Source: Plasmodium malariae
Lineage: Eukaryota; Apicomplexa; Aconoidasida; Haemosporida; Plasmodiidae
Direction of reading: 5' to 3'
DNA length: 64,000 nucleotides
Assembly (NCBI RefSeq): GCF_900090045.1
Contig: NC_041779.1
Span: 764,501-828,500 of the forward strand
Under the pieces are notes generated by a model. The model searched no databases. It was not told the DNA's origin and saw only the letters and a list, made by a program, of their open reading frames with translations. Both the position numbers and the translations under genes were made by a program. Shown here in pieces: positions 35,733 through 47,559 of the stretch; within the stretch, counting starts at the first letter, position 1; the number at the start of each line of letters is the position of its first letter.

Positions 35733-35892
35733 TATGTATGTATGTATGTATGTTTGTATGTATGTATGTATGTATGTTTGTATGTATGTTTGTATGTATG
35801 TTTGTATGTATGTTTGTATGTATGTATGTATGTATGTATGTATGTATGTATGTATGTATGTTTGTATGTATGTTTGTATGTATGTACGTGTG
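35733..35892. repeat. Microsatellite (tgta)n with tgtttg interruptions
   Basis: Pure 4-bp periodicity. All frames are open on both strands (Met-Tyr-Val-Cys), hence several false open frames. Confidence 0.95.
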
Positions 35893-36743
35893 TATGTATA
35901 CCTCGGAGGGAAAAGGCCACTCCCTTTTCCTCTCGATTTTTACGATTCATCTTCCCATACGTTTGCTTGTCATCCGTCATTACTTTTTCGTTCGTCCTTT
36001 CCTCTGCATTTTTTTTGAAAAAAAATACAAAAAAAAAATGGGAAAAAAATAAATTAAAAAAAAAAGGAAAAAAAATATAAATAATAAATTTTAAAAAAAT
36101 GAAAAAAAAAATTTATCTAGCCACTCCTCTTAGCGAATTACTGATAAATCTGATAAAAACATCTTTTTTTTTTTTTTTTTTTTTTAAACGATATATAACA
36201 TTGCTATATGTGTAATAAACACTTCGTGAAAGGAATTATCCTTGCTCTTTAATTTGTGCATGTAAAACGGATTACATTTAAAGGTTAACATTTAGCAAAT
36301 CAAGTTTACAGGTTAACAATTATTACTTTTCATGTTATATTTCTTTTCTTTTTCTTTTTCTTATTCTTTTTTTTTTATGTTAAACGATAATACAACACCT
36401 ACCCAAGTGAGAAGTTTACGTACGGACTTTCAGCTTATACTGTGGAACTACATATCTTTACCCGGCTGCTTGACATATAGCTTTCCTCTTTGTTTTCCCC
36501 TTTTTGTGCAACTCCCAAGCATGACTAATTTGAATATATATGCACACTAATCGTTTAATTAAAAAATAAAAAAGGAAAACACTGAGTTACTTCGCTAGTA
36601 GTACATCCCACACAGTACAGCGAGGTTGACCATGTGATAAATAAATTCCCTCAGTTATTACTCTCTTATTAGGTAAAAGGAAAACATAGCATTGTATAAC
36701 AACAAACGGAAGAGGGAGTAATTCGAACAGTAGGACTTCAAGT

Positions 36744-36782
36744 ATGGACGCTCCTGCACCTCAGCATGTTAAAATGAGGTAA
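36744..36782 (+). promoter_or_regulatory. Upstream open reading frame, 12 codons
   Basis: ATG to TAA reads MDAPAPQHVKMR and ends 90 bp before the HAD start. It could limit translation of the main frame if it lies in the mRNA leader. Its end also resembles a donor (GAG|GTAAAC). Confidence 0.35.
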
Positions 36783-36872
36783 ACCTGTGAACTGGACAGG
36801 TATCGAATTGGCGAAGTGGTGAAGCCGCTAATTGGTGAAGCCGCTAATTGGTGAAGTCGTTAATTGGACGAA

Positions 36873-39260
36873 ATGCTGGACGTGGTTTGGCTTTTGGTTC
36901 TTTTTTACTGTACCCTGGTGTTCTATCCACCCTGCATAGTAGTACTTTCAAGGAACGCTAAAAAGGTAAGGATGTATTTGGGATATTCAAACAAAACGTT
37001 ATTACCAAATAAGTACAAGCGTAAACATTATTATAGTGTTATTCGCTGTGAAAAAGAAAAAAAAGATAGGGGATCAAATGGCAAGGCAGAAGAGGAAGGA
37101 TTAAGTATTAATAAATTTGAAAAGGAAGATATAAAAGTAAACAAAAACTTAAATGTTAATATATTTCGAAGTGAAAATGAACAAGAGGAATCTGCATATG
37201 ATAAGGGATTATGTATATATAACATCCTCAAAGATATAGAAATTAAAGATGTTAAAAAGGTCCCTATATTTAATGAAAATCTTACTAATGTAAAAGTCGA
37301 GAAAAAGGAAGATACCATAAATTTAATACAAACAAATCATAAAGATAAATATTTAAAAAACCATTTAATATATAAGGACACTAACTATAAATTGCCATAT
37401 ATGCTGAACTATTATCCTGATGATATGTTCATATTTAATTTCGACGGAGTTATAAACTTAAATAAGCAAGAAAAGATTATTGTTTCTTTTTTTACATTTT
37501 TAAAAATCTTTAATCAATCCCTAACGTTTAATGGTAAGAGGGTAAGTAACTTGGCTTTGTATGATTTCATGGAGAAGAGAAAGTATTTATTCGAAAGTAT
37601 GGAGGGCAGCTCAATGCAAAGGGAAGTTGTTCCAAACCACTTGGACAGTGCCCCTAACCATTGCTGCGATACCGTGAAGGGGGAAGATCCGTTCATTCTT
37701 CTGAAGCTTATGCCCAAATTTATGTACACTAGATTACTTTATATATATAAATATTTAAAAAGGAACGAAGATATAGTTATAGCGATAAAATATATATACG
37801 AAGAGATCAACAACATTTGCATTAAGTATAACTACGATATTAATGAAATTATTCGAATGTGTGAGGAAAAAAATACCATGGCCATGAAATTAAATAGGCT
37901 TAGAGATTTGGAGAAGACTATGCAGATACCCACAGATTGTGGAGCATCGGATCATACGGATGTGGATACAAATGTGAATACGAATGTGGACGTGAACGTG
38001 TACGAAATAACCAAGGAACTGACCGAGGGAACATTCAACCCTAATGTACTTTACAAATATAAGCACATAGAAAATTTGGCCAATGTATTTCCCAGTTTTC
38101 GCTTCGACTTTGAAGATTTTTATACGAGTAATTTTTATTTAAAATTGTATGATAGGTACAAAGTAAATGCGGAAGATGTATTAACCCAGTTTGATATTAT
38201 GCGTAGCTTGCTAATGAAAAAGGAGAAAGAAGCTTATACAAATTTACTCAAGTATAGATATGTATGTAATAATTTAACAGATGAAGAAAAAAAAAGACAT
38301 GAAACTTTTAACCTTTGTTGCATTGATATAATTAATAATAATATTAACGTTTATAAAAAGCCGATATATATAATTTCTTCTGTTGAGGACTCAAGCTTCA
38401 TTAGGTATACACTGCAATCGTTTGGATTAAATATCGTAGAGCCAGATGATGAGCATCTGCTTCGCATTTTTGGAAAAGACTCCTTAAATGTAAATCATGA
38501 GCAAGAACGAACTAATACAGAAAATTCCATTCTTTCCAGTTTAAAGAAACTCGTCAAATCGAAGTATTTCTCCGGAGGGGGGAAGCAAAAAAAAAGGGGC
38601 AGAAAGAATGAAGACAGGGTGGAAAAGGCAGATGACGAAGCGGAAGACAAAGCGGAAGACGAAGCGGAAGACGAAGCAGATGACAAAGCGGAAGACGAAG
38701 ATGTGGCCGTCTGTCAATCCACATCAGTGTTGTTACCTGATGACAACTCAGAAAATACGGACTACTTGTTCGATCCGTACTGCCCAGACATAGGTTATTT
38801 AAATCATGTTAAGAAAACACAAAAAAGAGACTATTTTTTTAGAAAAAATCCACATTATATGAACATGTTAAGGCAAAAATGTAACTTAGTAAACACAATT
38901 ATAGAGAAATATCATGACGATAATATAATACATATACTAGATCACAAATATGATGACTTAAATGCGTTAAACAATGACAAAAGATTTAATAAAAAGGTAC
39001 GTTTATACTTTTGTGAATGGGGATATAATACATATGAAGAAAAACTAAAAGCTATATATAATGATAAGATCAAAACCTTTTCCCAGTCTTTTAAACTTCT
39101 ATTTTTATGCTGCACTTATCAGAATTCTTCCAGAAGAGAACACACTCATGGAAAAGGTATACCCATGGATTTTTATGCGAAATATATGCATAAATATTTC
39201 TTGAAAAATAATTTAATTACGTACACAGACAGATATGGTAATCCGGTACAGCCTCCCTAG
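36873..39260 (+). CDS. Plastid-type HAD-superfamily protein with secretory leader, probable apicoplast
   Basis: Single exon, 795 residues from ATG 36873. The start is a hydrophobic leader (MLDVVWLLVLFYCTLVF) followed by a basic, acid-poor stretch (RNAKKVRMYLGYSNKTLL), the bipartite layout of apicoplast targeting. HAD motif I is FNFDGVIN (about 188), motif II is IYIISSVEDSS (about 497) and an acidic motif follows near 700 (HKYDDLNAL). The tail LYFCEWGYNTYEEKLKA resembles the WGYNTPEE signature I recall from cyanobacterial and chloroplast HAD proteins. In motif I the second Asp of DxD is Val (DFDGVI to FDGVI), as in that plastid subgroup, so hydrolase activity is uncertain. An acidic 12-bp-coded repeat (Ala-Glu-Asp-Glu/Lys) lies at 38630-38705. 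Convergent with the E1 gene. Confidence 0.75.
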   Translation: MLDVVWLLVLFYCTLVFYPPCIVVLSRNAKKVRMYLGYSNKTLLPNKYKRKHYYSVIRCEKEKKDRGSNGKAEEEGLSINKFEKEDIKVNKNLNVNIFRSENEQEESAYDKGLCIYNILKDIEIKDVKKVPIFNENLTNVKVEKKEDTINLIQTNHKDKYLKNHLIYKDTNYKLPYMLNYYPDDMFIFNFDGVINLNKQEKIIVSFFTFLKIFNQSLTFNGKRVSNLALYDFMEKRKYLFESMEGSSMQREVVPNHLDSAPNHCCDTVKGEDPFILLKLMPKFMYTRLLYIYKYLKRNEDIVIAIKYIYEEINNICIKYNYDINEIIRMCEEKNTMAMKLNRLRDLEKTMQIPTDCGASDHTDVDTNVNTNVDVNVYEITKELTEGTFNPNVLYKYKHIENLANVFPSFRFDFEDFYTSNFYLKLYDRYKVNAEDVLTQFDIMRSLLMKKEKEAYTNLLKYRYVCNNLTDEEKKRHETFNLCCIDIINNNINVYKKPIYIISSVEDSSFIRYTLQSFGLNIVEPDDEHLLRIFGKDSLNVNHEQERTNTENSILSSLKKLVKSKYFSGGGKQKKRGRKNEDRVEKADDEAEDKAEDEAEDEADDKAEDEDVAVCQSTSVLLPDDNSENTDYLFDPYCPDIGYLNHVKKTQKRDYFFRKNPHYMNMLRQKCNLVNTIIEKYHDDNIIHILDHKYDDLNALNNDKRFNKKVRLYFCEWGYNTYEEKLKAIYNDKIKTFSQSFKLLFLCCTYQNSSRREHTHGKGIPMDFYAKYMHKYFLKNNLITYTDRYGNPVQPP

Positions 39261-39736
39261 ATGTTCATTCAGTTTATCCTCTTCGCTTTTTTTTTTTTTT
39301 TTTTTTTTTTTTCTGGAGAGTCATTCGAATGTTTTTTTACGTTATTACATGTCCGTTTAGTTTCCTTTCGTTCTATTTTTGTTTCCTTTTTTTCCACGTT
39401 TGTCTATCTTTTTTTTTTTTCTCCTTTCATCCAACTTTCTTGTATCGATGTGCATATTTGTCCCCGTATGTTTGTGTATATGTATGCATATATATTATGC
39501 TTGCTTCTACCTTTTTGATTCCTTATCCCCTGGATATACTTCACAAATATGAACCGGAAATACGAGCATACCTTCACGTACCATCGTGTATTACTCATTC
39601 GATTCGTATTCATGTACACCCTCACCTTAATGCATTGCTGTGTTTCGCTGTTTTGTATTACTAACTAGCCTCATGTTTGGCGGCGCAAATGCCCTCTTAG
39701 CATTTTAGTGTGCACCTCACGTTCATCATTGGAGGA

Positions 39737-39777
<41 letters not shown>

Positions 39778-40174
39778 CATCATTTTCCATTATTTTTCAA
39801 AGTCCTGCTCCATTTCGCCAAGTTCCTAGTCTATGTCACCATAAAGCACACAAAAAAATAAAAAGAAAATAAAAAGAAAATAAAATAAAAAAAAAGAAAG
39901 ACGTTCTTATGATCTATTCTCCCATTCGCCTCTTCCTTTTTGCACACTCAAATAATAAACTATTTTCTGAATAAAGGAGTTTTACATTTGGGTGTGCAAG
40001 TCATGTGTTCAGGGGTAATGGGTGATAAGTGTACATTGTTTTTTAATAGAGAGGAATCTTACACAACTTCTCAAATGGGGTAAAAAAATGGGGAAAAATG
40101 GACGAATACATAAACGAATAAATGGGAAAAACTGCACGTGAACAAACTGAGCAGCATGAGCTTGGTCCGCTCAA

Positions 40175-40209
<35 letters not shown>

Positions 40210-40252
40210 CGAATATTTGCATGTGTGGGAGTACCCCTGGTCTCCATTCCTA
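39261..40252. other. Convergent 3' flanks, no gene
   Basis: Long T-runs (39289-39312, 39749-39777) and an A-run (40176-40207). Nothing else supported. Confidence 0.7.
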
Positions 40253-43226
40253 TCACAGCGCAACCGTGTACTTGTGTGCATGCATGTGGTGAGTCTTGTT
40301 GAGGTCGAAAGAGTCAACGAGAAACTCGTCTAGTTGGTAGAGGTGCAAGTTGAGATCTCCCGCGGATTGAGCAGCATAAACATCCCTACCTGAGTAGTAC
40401 ACATCTGGTATTTGTATACCCCATCCAGGATTGTCCTTCTTAAGCTGTTTAATAGCTGCTTCTATACGACGAGAAACATAGAACCATGGACCCATATTCA
40501 TGTGTTCTTCTTGGACCCATATAACATCTCGTAAGTTTGGGTACGTCTGTAAGTCGTTCATAAATCTTTTAAAAGGAAATGGTGATAACTGTTCAATTCT
40601 GGCTATAGCAACACTCTGAATTTTATTAGTCTCTCTGTAATTTAGTAAATCATAATATACTTGTCCTGAACACAATATTATTCTTTTAATTTTATCCTTT
40701 TGATACAATTTATGACTGAACTGTTCAGGTAAATAAGGTAAAAATTCGGTTGATGTTAAAAAATTTTCTATATTATCAAAAGCCATTCTCATTTTAAGCA
40801 TTTTCTTAGGTGTAATAGCTATTAATGGTTTTCTAAATGATCTATGCATTTGTCTTCTCAAAGCATGAAAAAAATTTGATGGTTTCGTACAGTTAATTAT
40901 TTGCATATTATGTTGTTGTATTATCTTCTTATCTTTTTCTACAGAGTAAGTAGCAATATCTTCTCTATCATCACATAACTGTAAAAAACGTTCAATACGA
41001 GCAGATGAATGTTCAGGTCCTTGTCCATCATATCCATGTGGTAATAACATTACTATACCTGATTGTTTATTCCATTTGGTTTCCCCTGAAGCTATGTAGT
41101 TGTCTATCATTACTTGTGCTCCATTAGCAAAATCTCCAAATTGTGCCTCCCATATAACTAATGCATCTGGGTGTTCATAACTATACCCTATCTCATACCC
41201 CAAACATGCATATTCAGACAATAAAGAATTATTTACTTCAATTGTATGAGGTGTTTTCAACGAATCAAAGATATTATACGATTTGTATGTTACTTGGTCA
41301 TGTACTACTGCATGTCGGTGTGAAAAGGTACCCCTTTGTGAATCTTGACCTGATAAACGAGCATGAAAACCATCTGATAGTAATGTAGCATAAGCAAGTA
41401 ACTCGGCTGTTCCAAAATCAATATTTTTCCCTGTTTCTAAACTATCAATACGACTTTTAAATAATTTTGTTATGATAGGATGAGCATGAAAATCTTCTCG
41501 TAAGGTAAATATTTGTTTTCCTATATTTATTAATACATCTTTTTCTACTCCTGTTTTTCTAGAGGGGGAAAATTTTTGTGGTGTAACCATATGCTCCCAT
41601 TGTGGAAGGTATCTCTCCTTTGGTGTTGGCACAAACGATTTAGACTGTTCATATACTTTTTCATATAAATTATATATATTTCTTTTATTTTGTTCAAATT
41701 CTTCTAAAGTAATTACTTTTTCATCAATAAGTTTTTTACTGTATAGATCTAACACCGATTTATGTCTGGCTATTATATCATATAATAATGGATTTGTAAA
41801 TTTGGGCATATCCAATTCATTATGACCAAATCTTCTATACCCTACTAAATCTATAATAGTGTCTATGTTAAATTTATTTCTAATATCTAGTGATAATTCG
41901 AATACGTAAGTCACTGCTTCTGGATCATCTGCATTTACATGTATTATAGGAACATCTATACACTTTGCAATATCGGTGCAATATTTACCCGATCTTGCAT
42001 CTACCGGGTAAGTGGTAAACCCTATTTGATTATTAACAACAATATGTATGGTTCCACCTACATTATAACTTGGAAGTTTTGACATTTGAAATGTTTCATA
42101 AGCAATTCCTTGCCCAGCAATAGATGCATCTCCATGAATAGTAATAGGTAATACTTTCTTCTTTTCTTTATCATTACAATAATATTGTTGTGCTCTTGCT
42201 TGACCCATAAGTATAGGATCTACTGATTCTAGATGAGATGAATTATCTACAATTCCCATGTGAATATATCTTTTAGATTCTTCATCAAAATAATCTATTT
42301 CTACACCTAGATGATATTTCACATCACCTGTATTACCCCATATGTTATCACTAAACCCAGTCTTTCCACGAAATTCTGACATCATTTGTTCTAATGGTTT
42401 GTGTAATACATTAAATAATACATTGAGTCTACCCCTATGTGACATACTCATTAATACACTATCTACATGTAACACTGCTGCTCGCTTTATTAATGCTTTC
42501 ATCCCAGTTATTAATGTTTCACATCCATCTACTCCAAATCTTTTCGTTGTAGCAAATTTTGCAGCCATATAATTTTCAAAAATAAATGCTCTTGCTGTAT
42601 CTTCCAAAATTTTTTTTTTCATATTTTTATTATATTGATATTTCTTATCATTTTCAATTCTTCTCACAATGTAATTTACTACATTCTCATCTGTTATATG
42701 CATATATTCAAATCCAATAGTTCCACAATATGTTTCTTCTAATCTATTTATTAAGCTCCTTAACGTATATTTTGTTTTCTTCTCTTTTGTTAAAAAGCCT
42801 GTTATGGATGGCAGATCAAATGAAAATTCTTTATCTAAATCATCATTAGTAAAACCAAAATCTTCAAAAGACATCTTTTTTTTATCCTTTTCATATATTA
42901 CACTTGAGTATGGGGGCATGTTCGGTAATGGCAATGGATTTATATTTGCATACAAATGCCCTTTCTTCTGATACCACCTTATAAGTTGAACTACACGTGC
43001 CAAATCGTATATATTCTGAGTTTTCCCCTTTTCTAGCATTTCCTTGTTTACATAAGTTATTCGTAACTTACTGTTCTTAGATAACTCCCCTATACATACG
43101 TTACTCTTTTCTTCTTGTCTACTTACTATCCTCACCTGATTGGAAAATGGGGAAGGCACATCCTCATAGATATTTGCAAAATATTCATCCCATGACTTGT
43201 GAACAGAGTTTCTAAAAAGAGGCAGG

Positions 43227-43257
<31 letters not shown>

Positions 43258-43539
43258 CGCGTAAGCGTACATGATATATGAGGTGCAAGCAATAAACACG
43301 ATAAATGCGGTATATGTAAAAAACGCTATTGATCAGGCAGATAAAATGATGCACACAATGAACAACATTAACAACGAAGGGAAACTCCGACAGAGAGCCA
43401 CTAACAAATTTTACTTGTCCTTTTTCCATATCCTGTAGGTCCCCTCTATGTATGAGGCCATGCTCGGGTTAAAGTTATGACTGCATGCAAGACTACTTAG
43501 ATGAAATGCTCTTTTTATATATTTTCCATTTTCTCTCAT
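40253..43539 (-). CDS. 2-oxoglutarate dehydrogenase, E1 component, mitochondrial
   Basis: Thiamine-diphosphate-dependent E1 of the 2-oxoglutarate dehydrogenase complex (TCA cycle, mitochondrial matrix). Exon 1 is 43539-43415 (donor ACAA|GTAAAA) and exon 2 is 43211-40253 (acceptor TTTTTAG). The join gives IWKKDKNSVHKSWDEYF, the expected family start; 1,027 residues, matching the usual ~1,000. I start at ATG 43539, not at the internal ATG (MASYIEG), because the frame is open upstream and adds a basic amphipathic presequence (MRENGKYIKRAFHLSSL). Visible motifs: MSHRGRLNVL (about 298), GDASIAGQG (about 402) and NNQIGFTT for cofactor/Mg binding, and EAQFGDFANGAQ (about 731) in the transketolase-like half. 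A 34-nt A-run lies in the 203-bp intron. No frame damage. Confidence 0.97.
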
Positions 43540-43834
43540 CAGATGATTAGTATGTACTATTTTTTTCATCTTTTATTTATATATATATGTATATATATAT
43601 ATATATTTATTTATTTATTTATTTATATATATGTATGTGGGTATATGTCCATATGTATACGTATGTGTGTACATAAATGCAAAGGCATAGACTTACATTC
43701 CTATGCACACGAGTTCACTTGTATATAACATACGTTGCATGTGGGAACAGATTTCAGCTAATTCATTTTTCGTATATTGCTAAACTGCGTTTTTTCATAC
43801 GTATAAATGGTTTGTGTAGTTACGCATATGTTTG

Positions 43835-43879
<45 letters not shown>

Positions 43880-43902
43880 GTATGCACACGCGTCTTCATG
43901 TG

Positions 43903-43910
43903 TGCATGCA
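43903..43910. promoter_or_regulatory. TGCATGCA palindrome upstream of the E1 gene
   Basis: Exact octamer 364 bp upstream of the E1 start. A second copy falls inside E1 exon 1 (near 43481) and another inside a GTPase intron (near 23323). Confidence 0.35.
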
Positions 43911-44470
43911 AAAAGGTACTTCACCTGTGGCCTCAAAACGCTTCCTCGTAGATTCTTAAATAAATGTGTACCATTACTTTTTACATATTGGGCCTATTTA
44001 CAGTGTCTCGTCATTATGTAATTGTTAACTGCGTACAGTGTAAGTATATAACATGTAGTTAATGGTGTAACTATATAAAGGGTTGCTTCTATTCTTTCTA
44101 TTTCTTACAAAATTGGAAGAAGTACCCTCAAAAAAAGAAAAAAATATATATATTTGCAAAACAACAAAGGGTACTTGTTATAGTATGTCACTATTTAAAA
44201 TGTATATACCTCATGTATATGCACTAACATAACGCATAAAAGTACTTAACTACAAATTAGGAGTAAACATTTTGTATATTTCAAAAAAAAGATAAAATAA
44301 AAAAATTAAAAATTAAAAAAAAAATATAAAGTTCAGCGTACAAAGGAAACGCTTCTTGCTCAAAGTTTTAAAAGAAATTTTTGAGATCAAAAAAAAAAAA
44401 AAAAAAAAAATTGTTCATAAAGGTTGGAAAAATGGATACATACATATATATATTTAAGTAGTGTTTATGT

Positions 44471-44531
<61 letters not shown>

Positions 44532-45359
44532 TATGAATTTATGAGCATTTTTTTCTTCTATATGGTGTTTAATTTTTTTTTTTTTTCCACGAACATGTTG
44601 ACCAGTTTGGTTATCATGAATTGGGTAATTAACCCCTTATATGCTTGTTCATCTTTCATAAAAAAAATAAAATAAAATAAAACATAAAAAATAAAAAATA
44701 AAAAATAAACAAATTAATGTGTATATAATTATGTATATATAAACACATACGTGTATATGTATATATATATTTATATTTATATGTATGTATGTAAAGATAT
44801 ACATATGCGCATTTGCGCAAGTGCTTGGAAATATATACCAAGAAGTAGTACAAAATTCGCTAAAGAAAAACATATGCATGTACCGGTAGAACCAAACGAA
44901 ATGCAAAAGAATTGTAAAAACTTGCAAAAACTTTTAAAAAATTGCAAAAAATTGCAAAAAAATTTTGAAAATAGGAAAAGAACAGCAAACTTATTTGAGA
45001 TTACAAGAAAGCTAATAACACACACTATATTGTAATATTGCATAGAGCAACGCAGGTGAGCTACTGAATACAGCTGTTTAGTACAGATGTTCAGTACAAT
45101 TGCTTAGTACAACTACTGAATACCCGCATACGTGAGAGCTTAAAAGCTTAGTCTCATTCAATAAGTTAAAGGCATAAAATATGCAATTGAAGATCTTGCA
45201 CATTGAACGTGTACAGGTCAAGAAGCAAACATGCACATACATACGTAAATATGCCCAAACACATATAATGATAGGGGCATGCATCAAACATTTTATAATT
45301 CTGTAAGAGCAAATGCGCCTAGACAAAATGAGAATTTCAAAATGGATTATTTTATTTTT

Positions 45360-45490
45360 TTTATTTTTTATTTTATTTTAGTTTAGCTTATATTTTATTT
45401 TAGTTTAGCTTATATTTTATTTTAGTTTAGCTTATATTTTATTTTTTATTTTATTTTAGTTTATATTTTATTTTTTATTTTATTTTATTT
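45360..45490. repeat. Minisatellite (tattttattttagtttagct)
   Basis: Three full copies of tagtttagcttatattttat flanked by degenerate tttta units. Confidence 0.8.
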
Positions 45491-45685
45491 TATTTTTTTT
45501 CTGTTCTTCAATTGTTGAGGTGCAAAGCCGTCAAAAAGGTATACCCATGACGGTGTGCTACCGTGTGCTGCTGTGTGTTTGTACATGTACTAGTATTACT
45601 GCAAAAATGTGTATACTTCTGCTAGTTAATTTTATTCGTACCATTTTCGCACGTTTCTCTTGGCTCAGTCCCATTAACGCTTGTC

Positions 45686-46864
45686 TTACCTCACGTTATC
45701 CCCATCCCAAAATATTATTTGCTTCCATTTAGTGAGTAAAATCATTTTAAGAAATAAATGAAAAATGGTGGAAAAATGAAAGAACCGAATTGTGTTATAA
45801 TGCGGTATTAGCCTAAGTTTTTTACATCGAACTGATGCAGATTGCAATTGAGAACAACGTACACATTGAGGATATAAACGTTGTTTTGTATCGTATAATT
45901 TAAACAATTTTAAAAAATATAATAGACATTTTTTCTTTTTATAATATTGAATCATATCTTTTATGACTTGTACAGGTGGTTGATGATCACCTATAAATCT
46001 TTCATGGCATGTTACACCACAAGTATGACATCCTGTTTCTTTGCAATAATTCCGCAAAATTTCTATTTCTCTTTTTGTTGCATACTTCATATCTTTGTCT
46101 AAACTTTTACGTGAGTCAGAGAACACACCTGGCATTTTCACATCGCTTGGTGAAAACTTATTGTATCTGAAAAGGAAAAACAGGAATGAACATATGCATG
46201 TGGGGATAGGGTGTGGACGTGAAGTGGATGCGAACCGGACGGTAGGTGTGAACTGCTGGCTTGGTTTGTTCAATTCGTCTATATGTGCATATATGTATGT
46301 ATATATATATGTATGGATGAATGTATGCACGTTCATGTACATATGGTGCGCATGTTCAGGCCTGTTCAAGTCTTACGTGCCGTTGAAGAGCTTGAAAAAC
46401 AGATTTGTCAAAACAAAGTAGCGCAAGTAGTTAAAGGTAAACAGGCTTAACTTGTTAATCCTAGTAATAACAAATTTTTTTGCGCACTGATATAATATTT
46501 CATATTTATTCTTTAACGATGTGTTTATGAAATAATCCGAGCTATTATATAAAATTGTCTTTATTAATTGAACTTCATACTGATTAAAAAGAATTCTAAT
46601 AAGTGTTATCTGAACGACTTCACTAAATACATTGATATAATAATTAATTAAATTTAACTCAAAAAAACCTATAACTCTAGATATATAATTTGAACCACTT
46701 ACTAGTAATATATATGCTTGGGTTTTTTGAGAAATCATATTTACGTAGTGGAATAACAGGAATGAGGAGCATAGCTGGAGAATGTATACCACTGAAAATG
46801 GAACAATCGAAATGAAGCAAGATGTGGAAATAAACGCGGATTAAAAGTACTAATACAAATTATG

Positions 46865-46909
<45 letters not shown>

Positions 46910-47519
46910 GTACTTGTACGACGCGCTCTTGCATTTTTAATAAGAAAGAAATGCACGTAAGTATAAACACATATATATGTAAATACATATAAGCATACAC
47001 ACGTACAGCATACATATATGCGCGCGTGTTCGTGTAAGTGGCACTACCTAGGAATCTCAGGAGAAGCGTTTGAAAGAAACCCAGTATACTCCGCACAATG
47101 TTGTACTTGAGATATGTATTTATTATTAAGTACACTCCATCTACAACTAACGCTTTTTTTTGAAAGAAAAATTTTCTTAAAAATTTTGGGGAAAATAATT
47201 GGGAAAATTGATATTTCGATTTTACAATAACATATCTCTTTAACATTTTTGGTGAATCTCTAATAAAATACAAAATTTTTGATCCATTAAAATTGTTGTA
47301 ATTTACATTTTCAAAAGCTCTACAGCTATTATATATTAAATTGACTTCATTTTTATAAAAGCATTCATTGCACAGTCTTTTTCTAATATTTTTCCCCTTA
47401 TTAAATAACACGTTTAAAGGGACGTTGAAACTTTCGTCATTTTTAAAACGCGATTTTACGAAAAATAAATTTATAAAAAATAAAAGCAAAAAAAAGAAAA
47501 TTATACTAAAAATTTTCAT
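45686..47519 (-). CDS. Secretory/membrane protein with HNH-like Cys/His cluster
   Basis: Exons 47519-47048 (donor CTAG|GTAGTG), 46791-46377 (acceptor TTTTCAG, donor GCAC|GTAAGA) and 46166-45686 (acceptor TTTTCAG). All phase-matched, 455 residues. It starts with a strong signal peptide (MKIFSIIFFFLLLFFINLFF). The middle is hydrophobic/helical (VYILQLCSSFLLFHYV, NLINYYINVFSEVVQ). The last exon holds GCHTCGVTCHERFIGDHQPP (about 341-360) and a second pair YPQCVRCSQLQ (about 400). The CxxC / GDHxPP / CxxC order resembles an HNH or treble-clef zinc site; I do not know the family. The stop lies inside a near-perfect donor (GAG|GTAAGA), so an extra C-terminal exon (45602-45520, after TTTGCAG, phase-compatible) is possible. 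Confidence 0.72.
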
Positions 47520-47559
47520 TTTGACAAAATAGCACCTTTTTTTTTTTTCCTTTTTTTTT

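Larger units (their letters stand above)
35586..36872. other. Intergenic and leader of the HAD gene
   Basis: tgtatgtatgtt microsatellite, A/T runs, then a less AT-rich 450 bp before the HAD start. That stretch contains a 57-codon open frame (36377-36550, MLNDNTTPTQVRSLRTDFQL), a 12-codon upstream frame and three copies of gtgaagccgctaattg (36820-36868). Confidence 0.6.
43540..45685. other. E1 promoter region and intergenic, no supported gene
   Basis: (TA)n at 43843-43875 and 44477-44528, A-run 44390-44410, and a tattttattttagtttagct repeat at 45360-45480. A plus frame ending at 45035 has a coiled-coil-like tail built on attgcaaaaa repeats (MQKNCKNLQKLLKNCKKLQK). A minus segment at 45602-45520 after TTTGCAG could be a last exon of the next gene. 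Confidence 0.55.

Noticed and set aside
35557..36080. Overlapping 100-150 codon frames of Met-Tyr-Val-Cys
   Set aside because: tgta microsatellite read in different frames.
39329..39664. 111-codon plus frame after the HAD gene
   Set aside because: Phe/Ser-rich translation of T-rich 3' flank; no start or splice support.
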